Source: Motilimonas eburnea (GTDB lineage: Bacteria > Pseudomonadota > Gammaproteobacteria > Enterobacterales > CBDFNC01). From it: DNA of 64,000 nucleotides. The stretch spans positions 62,001-126,000 of the forward strand of contig NZ_JAIMJB010000010.1 in the NCBI RefSeq assembly GCF_021295345.1. Direction: 5' to 3'. The position numbers and the translations under genes are program-made. Shown piece by piece: positions 51,730-60,579 of this stretch; positions within the stretch are counted from its first letter, which is position 1, and the number at the start of each line of letters is the position of its first letter. The notes under the pieces were generated by a model. That model saw nothing but the letters and a program-made list of their open reading frames with translations, was not told where the DNA came from and did no database searches.

Positions 51730-54700
51730 GTTATTGACCTCTAATCGATAGATGATTCGGTCATTACCTCGGAATAAACCAAACTCCACCTCACCAACAG
51801 GACAATCATCGACTCGGGCCGTATTGGCACCACCAGACGCGCTGATCATTTGCTCGTAACATTCACTGTAACCACCTTGCCAAGTGCCACAAAGATTAGC
51901 TATTTGGCCCGAATCATCCCAATCAAATCGAAGCCAACATAAATTAGCCCCGCTCGAAGGGTTCAGATCAAGGGCATAACTAAAGCGCCCCGTTTGGTTA
52001 GGCGCACCAAATTGTAAGGTAATTTGCCCAGCCACCGCGCGAGCATTAACCAGATCGATAGCGCTGCTTCCTGTGCCAATGGGTATGGGTGATTCTTTCC
52101 CCCCCAAATTTAATACACCATCCTTGTTTGAATCCACCGCCCAGTTAAACTCAGCAATCGGGGCAAGGGCCGTGGGGTTATAACTGACGCTGCTACAACT
52201 ATCGTCAGGGTTAATCATAAACTGCCCCTCTTCAAAACGTTCAACAGCGAGGGGAACCCTGAGCGATGCTAACTCACTGCCATGGCGAGAAGGGCTGACT
52301 AAACGGCCATAATACAGATTGCCCAGACCAGCCACAGTACACACATCTGTGCCGCCATCGATGCAAGGCGTAGTGGCATCTTGTTGTAGCTTTTCCCCAT
52401 CTTTCCCGATGATCTGTAATTGCAACAGGGCTTCAGTAGGCTGGTTTTTAATAAATGGGCCATCTACGCCATGGGGGTTGAGTTTTGCTGCGCCAATAGG
52501 CAAGGCAGACAGGGTAAACTCCCCTAATTGCCAATCAAAAGAATGGGCATCCATCATCAGTCGAGTACTGCCGTCACCTTGGCTCAGCTCACCCGCACTG
52601 TTAGCCAACGACCATTGCCATAATTGATTTGTCTCATCGGCCGTCGGGTAACCTTTGGCCGTATCGTAATTGGTCACCTTAGCGGGAGCATCCCCCTGAT
52701 AAAAAGCAGCCAAGGTCAGATCCAAAGAAATGGCCTGCTGATCTAAATAACTAAAGCCACCCACAGCACAAGCTGGTAAGGTCAAGGCTGTTTGTGCTTG
52801 TAAGTAGGCCGGATAAAAGCGCCCGATCTCATGCTCGGCTAAGGCAATCGGCGTCGCACTTTGCGCAACCGGATCATTGAGGTATTCACTGGCAGCGACC
52901 ATCAATCGCAGTTGCCCCACCTCGTTCCAAGCAAGGTGCTTGATGCTGGCAACGCCCTGCTCGGCTGGCTGCATGTTATAAGGGGTGGCCGTGACATTAT
53001 TCCCCGCTAATGTCACCACGCCCAGATTAGCACTGCTAGGTAAGGTGACACTGTGACTAAGATTGAGGGGGTGATAAAAGCTGGCGGTGACTGGGTTAGT
53101 CAAGCAATGACCGTTAGGATCATCACTGCAATCCATTAAGGCTTCGACCTCAAGATCAAAGGTGTCAAAGTCGCGCTGAGTGTCAAAGTCTATGCCCGCG
53201 CGAGGTAAGGCTGCGCGAATAAAGCCTGCATCAGCTCCCACCCCGTTATTCACCGCGGTTTGGCCTGTGCCATCGCGCAAGTAACCCAATACCGAACTAG
53301 TGCGCACATTTAACGTCTTAGGGCTAAAGGTGAATAATTGGCTACCTTGCACAATTTCATCATCTTCGCCAATGGGCGGTGCACCTATGCCAACATCATC
53401 ACGGGCAGATAATAAAATACGCCCCGCATCAGGATAATTAACATTAATGCTTTCACTGACGCCCGCATTAAACACGATCGTTTGCTCGATGGCATTTTGC
53501 GCGTTTTTGCCAATACTGGCTTGATTAACCTCCACATCACGCCCGGCTACCACCGCTGGCGCATCATAACTCGACCAAAATTTCAGGGTTTGCTCGCCTG
53601 TATAAGCGGTGATCACGCCACAATTTCCCGTCGTGGCATCTTTTCCGATCGCAGTTAAGGTGACACTAAAGGGTTTATTGCTGTAATGATATTGCCCTGC
53701 TCCTACTCCGCTGTTATCCACTGGCGCTATGCTAAAACCATAAGGACGAAAGGTGATGTCTGTGGTAGCCGAGGTGCCATTATCATTGTTTTGCGCCAAA
53801 ATAGTGACTAAGCCCGCCTGTTCGTGAAACAAACTTAACTCCACTTCACCATTATCTGCACTGACAAACTGATAACTCGCTAAGCCATTATCTAAGGTGG
53901 GGTTAGGCGAAAGGGTACCATTACCATTGACTAGCCCCCAACGGCCAATGCCTGAGCTGGTAGAAAGCTGAACCAAACCCGTGTAGAGCGTATCTAAACG
54001 GCCATCTTTTAACGCGCGCAGCTTGATGCTATGAGCTTCGCAAGTCAGGGCATCAACCTCTGCGATCCACTCCAAACCATCACGCACCGTCTGACTCTGA
54101 TTGGTAATGGCGAAGTAGCTTAGCTGCTCTTGAAAATGCTGACGTTCGGGATCGCGGTATTGATCCTCATCAACAGCAACGCCAAATTGACTGCGGCTAA
54201 TATTACAGCGCCTTGCCCAGCCACCATCACCACCGTTACGCCCCCGTTTATTGGCTATCAATAATGGCGGAGTAACGTAGTCTTGTTGTAAGTCGTTAAG
54301 GGTTTGACACTGCTGAGACACATTCAAGGTATTTGCACCAGAGTCATGGTTACGGGCCACACCAAACTCGTATCGAATTTCTTCACTACCTTGGGTAAAG
54401 CGACTTGCCCCGATAGGCCCTGCCAACCAATTAACGGTTTCAGGGGTAAGGCTATCTAAGCTTGTGCCCGCTGGCACACAAGTCCCTGAGACGCCGCTTA
54501 CGTCGTAAACTTCTGATGCTTCAAGAGCAACATCAAACGCGGTTAGTGGATCGCTAGATGACACTTGCCCTGTAGCCGTTAGCCAACAGTTGTTATTAAA
54601 GCTGGCTCGCTGTAACAGCACACCCGGAGTCTGACTAAAGCCGGCTGCACTTAAATCTAGGCTTTGCCAGGTGCCACTTTGCTGGCCACGTTGGAAAGCG

Positions 54701-56391
54701 GAAGTAGCCAGACTACCCGCATAGAGTTTTTGGCCATCAGGCAACTCGGTCACACCAGGTAACAAGGCCACATAATCCACATTTGGCATAGGTTTAGCCA
54801 CCCCCCCAAAATTATTTGGCGGGCTAATTTGCTCCACGCTAAAGCCGGTCTCACTGACGTTGAGTACCCGCACCGAAGCCGGGCCATCGGCATCGGGATC
54901 ACCAGGATCTAAATTTGGCATCACAAACACTAAGGGCACATCGCTAAAAGGCTGCTCAAAGGTGACCGCACCGAGCGCCGTTTGGCCGTACTGAAACTCA
55001 TTTTGCGTGGGCGTGACACCATTGCGACACATGCCATTAAAATCGGTTTTCGCAATGGCATCGGGGCGATAGTTGACCGTGCCGTTATTGGTTATTTGCC
55101 CTGCGGCAGTAATAGCACCATTAACCACCGCGCCAGGCGCGATACTAATGGTGCCTTCGGCGAAGATAAACCCATTCACTGTGGTATTGGCACCAATCTC
55201 GACATTAGCCTTGGTGGCAATCAATAAGTGCTCTGTCAAGTTGGAATCATTGAGCACAATCGTGCCGCCACTGGCAAAGGTCGAAAAGTTACTGTTAAAC
55301 AGCATGCGGGTGGTGGCGCTGTTATTACTGAGGCGAAAGCTGTCGTTAGCAAACTGAACAAAGCCATCAATATAGAAATAATCCCGCGCTGCTAAGGTCT
55401 CATCGCCAGCGCCGGTTAAGCGCTGATATTGACCATCGGAGCCATCATTGGGTGGCATATATAAAAGATCGCTGCTGGTCGCATTAACAGGGCCATTGAA
55501 TACGTCTTCACAAAGGGGCAAGGTAGAGACGCGACTGACTAAGTCCAGCACGATATCATCCCAAGAGATATCGCGACCAAAACGTTCATTGATGCGTAAG
55601 GTGTAAGTGCCCGCGGCTAAATCTTTCGCCGCCAAGGTGGGGTTTTCAACAATGAAGTCGCCCTCGCCACCAATAAAACCGATGGAGTTAATGGTATTGT
55701 CCGGCTCAATTAACAGCAGCTCGGCTTGGGTAGCCGGGTTACGTACGTTAAACATTTTTAGGCGATTAAAGTTACTTACTGTTTGGAGGGTAAAGGTCAA
55801 ATCGAGCGGATTGGCCACGCCAGCATTGGGAAATAAACTCGAACCTGTATAGCCATCATTATTATTGGTGGGACCGATATGTTGACGCTCAATAAATGCG
55901 ATATCGTCAGAAACCGCGCCGATTAACTCGATATCGTTAAAAGTGAGTAGATCCCACGAGTTACAATTACGCTGAAATTCACTGCCCCGCCCCTGCAAAC
56001 ACTGGCCCCAAGCAAATAGCTGGTAGTCGCCAGCAACCAGATTAAGATTACTGACATTAAAAACCCCGGAGCCGGGAGTGGCGAGCCCGCGATAAAGTTG
56101 ATTGCCATTGTTATCCCAAATGACCAAAACGGGTGAGGTGACGGTGGTATTCACATTGCTGAGCCGAATTTGAGTCAGGGTGGAGTCTTCGGTGATTTGA
56201 AAGTGGATGGGATAAATGGGCTGATAAACAGGTGAAGGCCCCCCGACACTCTGGGTGATCGCCACACCTGGCGGGATCGAATCATTATCTCCTCCGATCC
56301 TCATGCTTCCGAACAAGGTGGTATCGGCCCAACTGGGTAAGGATAAAGCAATGCCAAGGAATAACCCAACCCAGTAAAACAAACGACTCAT
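51727..56391 (-). CDS. mshQ: MshQ, large MSHA pilus-associated exported protein
   Basis: Last gene of the MSHA cluster, 1554 residues, with a signal peptide ending SWA near residue 22. The N-terminal half is beta-rich; at about residues 380-445 there is a bactofilin-like stretch (VEIGANTTVNGFIFAEGTIS, then PGAVVNGAITAAGQITNNGT). The C-terminal half (from about 900) looks like the DUF6701 region of MshQ proteins, including PVDNSGVGAGQYHYSNKPF. Cysteine pairs suggest disulfides. The function is unknown in the literature I recall; a pilus-tip or surface role is plausible. The stop codon TAG is formed by the end of the adjacent MITE-like element. Confidence 0.88.
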   Translation of the reverse strand: MSRLFYWVGLFLGIALSLPSWADTTLFGSMRIGGDNDSIPPGVAITQSVGGPSPVYQPIYPIHFQITEDSTLTQIRLSNVNTTVTSPVLVIWDNNGNQLYRGLATPGSGVFNVSNLNLVAGDYQLFAWGQCLQGRGSEFQRNCNSWDLLTFNDIELIGAVSDDIAFIERQHIGPTNNNDGYTGSSLFPNAGVANPLDLTFTLQTVSNFNRLKMFNVRNPATQAELLLIEPDNTINSIGFIGGEGDFIVENPTLAAKDLAAGTYTLRINERFGRDISWDDIVLDLVSRVSTLPLCEDVFNGPVNATSSDLLYMPPNDGSDGQYQRLTGAGDETLAARDYFYIDGFVQFANDSFRLSNNSATTRMLFNSNFSTFASGGTIVLNDSNLTEHLLIATKANVEIGANTTVNGFIFAEGTISIAPGAVVNGAITAAGQITNNGTVNYRPDAIAKTDFNGMCRNGVTPTQNEFQYGQTALGAVTFEQPFSDVPLVFVMPNLDPGDPDADGPASVRVLNVSETGFSVEQISPPNNFGGVAKPMPNVDYVALLPGVTELPDGQKLYAGSLATSAFQRGQQSGTWQSLDLSAAGFSQTPGVLLQRASFNNNCWLTATGQVSSSDPLTAFDVALEASEVYDVSGVSGTCVPAGTSLDSLTPETVNWLAGPIGASRFTQGSEEIRYEFGVARNHDSGANTLNVSQQCQTLNDLQQDYVTPPLLIANKRGRNGGDGGWARRCNISRSQFGVAVDEDQYRDPERQHFQEQLSYFAITNQSQTVRDGLEWIAEVDALTCEAHSIKLRALKDGRLDTLYTGLVQLSTSSGIGRWGLVNGNGTLSPNPTLDNGLASYQFVSADNGEVELSLFHEQAGLVTILAQNNDNGTSATTDITFRPYGFSIAPVDNSGVGAGQYHYSNKPFSVTLTAIGKDATTGNCGVITAYTGEQTLKFWSSYDAPAVVAGRDVEVNQASIGKNAQNAIEQTIVFNAGVSESINVNYPDAGRILLSARDDVGIGAPPIGEDDEIVQGSQLFTFSPKTLNVRTSSVLGYLRDGTGQTAVNNGVGADAGFIRAALPRAGIDFDTQRDFDTFDLEVEALMDCSDDPNGHCLTNPVTASFYHPLNLSHSVTLPSSANLGVVTLAGNNVTATPYNMQPAEQGVASIKHLAWNEVGQLRLMVAASEYLNDPVAQSATPIALAEHEIGRFYPAYLQAQTALTLPACAVGGFSYLDQQAISLDLTLAAFYQGDAPAKVTNYDTAKGYPTADETNQLWQWSLANSAGELSQGDGSTRLMMDAHSFDWQLGEFTLSALPIGAAKLNPHGVDGPFIKNQPTEALLQLQIIGKDGEKLQQDATTPCIDGGTDVCTVAGLGNLYYGRLVSPSRHGSELASLRVPLAVERFEEGQFMINPDDSCSSVSYNPTALAPIAEFNWAVDSNKDGVLNLGGKESPIPIGTGSSAIDLVNARAVAGQITLQFGAPNQTGRFSYALDLNPSSGANLCWLRFDWDDSGQIANLCGTWQGGYSECYEQMISASGGANTARVDDCPVGEVEFGLFRGNDRIIYRLEVNN

Positions 56392-56793
56392 CTACAGCTC
56401 CTTAGCTTGCGCTTGGATCTTACGCCGGGTAATAAACTCACCCGCGTCACATTTGGCCGTACTGTCGATTTGATAAACCTTTTTACTATCAACGACTTTC
56501 TCTACGCAAGCATATTCAACCACACAGCCATGAAATGCGGTTTGGGCGGATAAATCCAAGGAGGCACTGCCACAAACTGGCGCCCCCCCCCCTAAGGGAA
56601 AGAGCTTTAATAAGCCTTGCTCTATCCCTGCATTCGCCGCTAAATAGGCGCGCGTACCATAGACCTCATACCCTATGCCTTGGTGCGAATCTTGTAGCAT
56701 GCGAGTTAACGCGGCCGCTAACAAGGACATCACCACGATAATAAACACCGCGATAACGATGGCACTGCCTTGTTGTAAGCGAGGGGTCTGCAC
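56392..56793 (-). CDS. mshP: MshP, MSHA minor pilin-like protein
   Basis: 133 residues. An N-terminal hydrophobic helix (GSAIVIAVFIIVVMSLLAAALTRML-type, about 9-33) is followed by a small periplasmic domain with four cysteines. It resembles PilX-type minor pilins and lacks the canonical G-F-T-L-x-E prepilin site (here QQGSAIVIAVF). It abuts mshQ without a gap. Confidence 0.88.
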   Translation of the reverse strand: MQTPRLQQGSAIVIAVFIIVVMSLLAAALTRMLQDSHQGIGYEVYGTRAYLAANAGIEQGLLKLFPLGGGAPVCGSASLDLSAQTAFHGCVVEYACVEKVVDSKKVYQIDSTAKCDAGEFITRRKIQAQAKEL

Positions 56794-56805
56794 AGGCTCT
56801 CTTCC

Positions 56806-57633
56806 TTAGGGTACGTTCTGGATGTGTATGCTGTGATGAAATACCAGCGACTCAGCACCCTCATTGGCGACAAAATTTAAAAATATCTTAACCACACCGT
56901 TGCGACTTAAGGTCGCCTCACGCACCGCAAACGGCGGTTGATAGTTGGGCGCGGTGATGGCTAATAATTGGATCTGCTCAGCCATTAGGCTAGTTTCTAA
57001 CACTTGCTCGGGTGGTGATTCAGATGCCCAACTTAGCACCTCGCGTTGTAAGTTACCGTTACTGAGTACACAATAGCGCACAGGTCGTTCAACCAGATAT
57101 AACCGCTGCGAAGGCGACGCTAACGGCCAGCGGACTGGGCTAGCAAAGCTAAATTCAGCAGGGTTAACCGAATCACTATAATCACTAAAAGCTTTTAATG
57201 TGGTTGAGCTTGCCCCATAGATATCATCACTGCTCAGGGCATATACGGCCAATCTGTGGCTAAGCCTATGGCTAGCTTGAAAGATGTAACCGTCTAAGGC
57301 AAAACTGGTGACACGATTACTTGGCGCCGCGGGGGCAACCGCGAGCTCTAAATACTGGCTACTGGCCACCACAGGCACAAAGCGCAAACAGTTGCCGTTA
57401 TTAGTGATTTGCTGGCTGTTTGGTAAGGACGAGCGTACTTCGCGATTGAGTCGTTCAATGGCAAAACGCGCACTGTTTAATATGTTTTCACGCGCGGCGA
57501 CGTCGCGATATAGCAAAGTGCCAAAGCCAATATAATGACTGACGGCGATACCTAAAATGGCCAGCAAAATGATGACGATCACGAGCTCCACTAGGGTAAA
57601 ACCACCTTGTTTAGGGGAAATAGCAAACGCCAT
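56806..57633 (-). CDS. mshO: MshO, MSHA minor pilin
   Basis: 275 residues with a type IV prepilin N-terminus KQGG/FTLVELVIVIILLAI, cleaved after Gly12 by the prepilin peptidase, and Glu5 of the mature protein present. The C-terminal domain is large for a pilin, as in PilW-like minor pilins. Its start overlaps the mshD stop by one base. Confidence 0.92.
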   Translation of the reverse strand: MAFAISPKQGGFTLVELVIVIILLAILGIAVSHYIGFGTLLYRDVAARENILNSARFAIERLNREVRSSLPNSQQITNNGNCLRFVPVVASSQYLELAVAPAAPSNRVTSFALDGYIFQASHRLSHRLAVYALSSDDIYGASSTTLKAFSDYSDSVNPAEFSFASPVRWPLASPSQRLYLVERPVRYCVLSNGNLQREVLSWASESPPEQVLETSLMAEQIQLLAITAPNYQPPFAVREATLSRNGVVKIFLNFVANEGAESLVFHHSIHIQNVP

Positions 57634-58268
57634 TAGTAGTTCCCCCGGTAAGCACTAAAGACCAACTCACTACCATTAGGGGTGACAATCAACACATCAA
57701 TGCGTTTAGCCGTATCAGCACCGCCACCAAAACTGCTATCTATCACCACGTCTATTTTAATGCGGTAATTCTGATACACTGATTCCAGCGGCAAGCCCAA
57801 GGCATCACCAAAGCTGACCGCATCCACCCAAGGGGTGATATAGTCGTCCACATCATTAAAGGTATTTTCACCGCCACCGCGCACTTCCCCCGCATCGGGG
57901 CCTAACGCGCTAGCACAACTGACCGCAACGGCGCTGGGGTTGGTATCCCAAAGTAGCCAGCTTTGGCTGCCTTGATCAAACCAGCTGCTACCACTTTGAT
58001 TCGCCTCACCTTGCCACCATATTTCACCGCAGCGATACACGCCGCCATTGTGATCTGAGTGCTGATCATAAGAGCGTGAGACGATTTCATTGAGCACACT
58101 TTGGCCCAACTCGGCCGCACGCATTTGATGCAAGGGATCGATACTGTCGCGCGATTGCGTCACCAACATGGTGGTAATAATGGTAAAAGCCACCGCCATC
58201 ACCACGATCCCGACCACCAGCTCGACCAAGGTAAAGCCCATTTGACGCCAGTTACGCTTAAGGCACAT
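57633..58268 (-). CDS. mshD: MshD, MSHA minor pilin
   Basis: 211 residues from the ATG at 58268 (MCLKRNWRQMGFTLVELV), which has an AGGGG site 8 bases upstream and overlaps the mshC end by 11 bases. Prepilin cleavage is after Gly11. The mature protein keeps Glu5 and a PilV-like hydrophobic helix; the globular part includes WDTNPSAVAVSCASALGPDAG. Confidence 0.91.
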   Translation of the reverse strand: MCLKRNWRQMGFTLVELVVGIVVMAVAFTIITTMLVTQSRDSIDPLHQMRAAELGQSVLNEIVSRSYDQHSDHNGGVYRCGEIWWQGEANQSGSSWFDQGSQSWLLWDTNPSAVAVSCASALGPDAGEVRGGGENTFNDVDDYITPWVDAVSFGDALGLPLESVYQNYRIKIDVVIDSSFGGGADTAKRIDVLIVTPNGSELVFSAYRGNY

Positions 58269-58803
58269 GAATATACCCCTGCTGTTCAATGCGCAGCGTT
58301 AGGTTATTACCTGAATTGATGCTGATATCACACGGAAAGCTGCCGCCGCAAGCCACTTGCTCTATGCCATGGTAATCAAATAAAAAAGTGGCAGGACTGA
58401 TAGCCACGTTAGGTGAAAAGGGAACTAAGTCGTAAGGGTCAGTTGCATGCTCTGGCGCATTAGGATCACAAGACACACTGGCAGGGACTGCGCAATTACC
58501 GCTCACTCGCGCCGACTCGATGGAATAAAAACACGATGCATTGGCAGCGACTTGCACTACGGTCCAATAACACGCATTAACGCTGCCATCATTAGGATCC
58601 GCATTCATATTTTGCAATTGGGTAAGCCGCAAACGCGTGGCCAGCTGGTCGCGCACGGTATAATCTTGATAGCCACCGGAGGAGAGTAGCTTAGGCAGAA
58701 CAAAAGCGGCCAGCACACCAATGATAATAATCACGATGACCAGCTCTACCAAGGTAAAGCCGGTGCATTGAGTCGTTAAGTTAGCTCGGCGTGCTCTGGC
58801 CAT
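58258..58803 (-). CDS. mshC: MshC, MSHA minor pilin
   Basis: 181 residues from the ATG at 58803 (MARARRANLTTQCTGFTLVELV); a TTG at 58821 overlapping mshA is less likely. Prepilin cleavage after Gly15 and mature Glu5 are visible. Four to six cysteines in the globular part suggest disulfides. Six bases shy of touching mshA. Confidence 0.91.
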   Translation of the reverse strand: MARARRANLTTQCTGFTLVELVIVIIIIGVLAAFVLPKLLSSGGYQDYTVRDQLATRLRLTQLQNMNADPNDGSVNACYWTVVQVAANASCFYSIESARVSGNCAVPASVSCDPNAPEHATDPYDLVPFSPNVAISPATFLFDYHGIEQVACGGSFPCDISINSGNNLTLRIEQQGYIHVP

Positions 58804-58814
58804 AACATGGCAAA

Positions 58815-59270
58815 TTAACAACCAGTTTCATTAACCACTATGGTTGGTCTAGCTGTACTGGTTGCTTCAGAGTAAGAGGCATTACAAGTAGAAACACCAC
58901 CGCTGGCATAAATTAAGGTAGGATCTGCGCCTGAGATGGTCCAGTCACCCGTGCTTAACTCCACCACATTCGCTATGTCTGAGGCAGCGGCTTGTGGGTA
59001 ACCATAAACAAGATTGACAGTCTCACCATTGATATCAACCGTTTCACCAGAAGCCGCTTTCTCTTTGCCAGCAATAGCTGCTTTACTGTAGGTCAAGGTT
59101 GCAGCACCTTCAAGTGCCGCTTTCACACCCTGCAAAGAGGAAATACGCGCATCCGACTGCAAGTCGATAAACTTAGGTGCAGCGGTGGCCGCTAAAATAC
59201 CTAACACAATAATCACGATAACTAGTTCAATCAGCGTAAAACCCGACTGCTTTGCTACGTTTTTGTTCAT
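58815..59270 (-). CDS. mshA: MshA, major MSHA pilin
   Basis: Structural subunit of the mannose-sensitive haemagglutinin type IV pilus. 151 residues. A ten-residue leader ends at Gly10, followed by FTLIELVIVIIVLGILAATAAPKF with Glu5. The C-terminus has the disulfide loop bounded by Cys129 and Cys151 (CNASYSEATSTARPTIVV...TGC), characteristic of MshA. Flanked by mshB and mshC in the normal order. Confidence 0.96.
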   Translation of the reverse strand: MNKNVAKQSGFTLIELVIVIIVLGILAATAAPKFIDLQSDARISSLQGVKAALEGAATLTYSKAAIAGKEKAASGETVDINGETVNLVYGYPQAAASDIANVVELSTGDWTISGADPTLIYASGGVSTCNASYSEATSTARPTIVVNETGC

Positions 59271-59298
59271 AAAAACCCCTTCTATCTCAATGATTTTA

Positions 59299-59916
59299 TT
59301 AATTAATGTTAGCTGATACCTGTCCCGTTGCCGGTTTATAGGTAAAGTTTTTAAAGGATCCGGTATCCGAGCCGGGATTCAAATAAAGGCCATTTCCGCC
59401 CTTATCTAAGCTGTTAACCAAATAGAATAAACAGCTAGTATCTGTACCACTACTGGTGGTAGTGACATAGAATTTGTAAAAATCGCCCTGACCACTCACA
59501 TCATTAAAATTGCTGGTAATGCGAGGCGGATTTTGTAAGATGGAATTCCATACCGCTTCACACTTAGCGGGCGTCAATGAGGACGGCGTGACATCTTCAT
59601 TGACATTAGTCATGGGATAGCCCGGTGAAACTGTACCCGCATTAATTTCAGCGTCGGTTGGCGTCGTCAGGTAAAGCTTAGTACCATCATAAATCACCAC
59701 ATTCTTGGCCGCTTCTTTGGGTCGACCTATGGCTTCCCACTGCGCGCGCGTTAACGACACGCCGGTCGCAAAACCGCCTGCCACCCCTTCAACACTGGCG
59801 TTCTTGGCCTCTTCAGTGACATCTAAAAAGCGCGGTAATGCAGTCACGGCTAAAATACCCAACACCACCACCACAATCACCAATTCGATAAGAGAAAAAC
59901 CTGAATTTTTACTCAT
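59299..59916 (-). CDS. mshB: MshB, MSHA minor pilin
   Basis: 205 residues from the ATG at 59916 (MSKNSGFSLIELVIVVVVLGI), with GAGG five bases upstream; a GTG two codons earlier is possible. Prepilin cleavage is after Gly6, and Glu5 is kept. The globular part resembles MshA but is longer. First gene of the structural-pilin block. Confidence 0.92.
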   Translation of the reverse strand: MSKNSGFSLIELVIVVVVLGILAVTALPRFLDVTEEAKNASVEGVAGGFATGVSLTRAQWEAIGRPKEAAKNVVIYDGTKLYLTTPTDAEINAGTVSPGYPMTNVNEDVTPSSLTPAKCEAVWNSILQNPPRITSNFNDVSGQGDFYKFYVTTTSSGTDTSCLFYLVNSLDKGGNGLYLNPGSDTGSFKNFTYKPATGQVSANIN

Positions 59917-59956
59917 TAACACCTCAAAACAAGAGATAACTTAAATACAGCAGTGT

Positions 59957-59962
59957 ATTATA
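59957..59962 (-). promoter_or_regulatory. Candidate -10 box upstream of mshB
   Basis: A consensus TATAAT on the minus strand at 59962-59957, about 40 bases before mshB, with no good -35. In Vibrio cholerae the msh locus is reported as two operons with the structural one starting at mshB, so a promoter here fits. Confidence 0.45.
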
Positions 59963-59976
59963 TCAGTAAAGCCAAA

Positions 59977-60471
59977 TTACAACAGTGTTTTATCTACTTG
60001 CACCAACCTAACCTGCCCGGTTTTACTCCAGTATTCAAAGCCGGTTTGCTCAGCTAAATAAAACAAGCAGCCGCTGTCATAACCTAAATTATCACCCAGC
60101 ACTTTAACCCTAACCATTTGATTATTTAAAAGCATATCCGTATCAAGCAGACCTTGCCATAATAAAGCACAATTAAGTCCGTTTTTGTTAGCTGCAACCG
60201 ATTCTGGCCAACCTTGCTGGTTAAGTATGACGGTTTTATTTCTCCATATTAGTTGCTTAGGCTTACCTTGGCGCAACCATTGCAAATGGATCTCGCCACT
60301 AAACTGCGCAAATTGATTGGCACTTAAAGCCAAGCTGGTGTCGTTGATCACCCCTTGGCTTTTCTGATAAAGATAAACAAAGTAGCCAAGTAAACAAACC
60401 ACGATGATCAACGCGATTTGTTTTAAACCAAAACCTCGTAACGTTTGTGCTAACACTTCTTTATCTTTCAT
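59977..60471 (-). CDS. mshF: MshF, MSHA biogenesis protein
   Basis: 164 residues: a short cytoplasmic N-terminus, one membrane helix (about 17-35, LKQIALIIVVCLLGYFVYLYQ) and a periplasmic domain containing two cysteines. Its function is not established. The call rests on size, topology and position between mshG and mshB. It has no prepilin peptidase site. Confidence 0.83.
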   Translation of the reverse strand: MKDKEVLAQTLRGFGLKQIALIIVVCLLGYFVYLYQKSQGVINDTSLALSANQFAQFSGEIHLQWLRQGKPKQLIWRNKTVILNQQGWPESVAANKNGLNCALLWQGLLDTDMLLNNQMVRVKVLGDNLGYDSGCLFYLAEQTGFEYWSKTGQVRLVQVDKTLL

Positions 60472-60482
60472 CGGTCCTGCCT

Positions 60483-60566
60483 ACCCCCCATGAACGCGCA
60501 TCATATCCCACTCATATCCTACTATTTCGCAGTGAAGATACCTAAGCACAGTGCGAGCATTTCACC
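60483..60566 (-). repeat. Decayed duplicate of the mshG 3' end
   Basis: The mshF-mshG gap contains a degraded copy of the end of mshG. Plus-strand TGAACGCGCATCATATCCCA (60491-60510) matches TGAATGCGCGCATCATATCCCA-like sequence at 60591-60612, and GTGAAGATACCTAAG (60532 onward) matches GTAAAGATACCGAGG (60619 onward), with about 16 extra bases between the two blocks. On the minus strand it would read LGIFT, then WDMMRVHGG, against GIFTPMWDMMRAFKGG in mshG. Confidence 0.65.
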
Positions 60567-60579
60567 TAATTATCAATCA

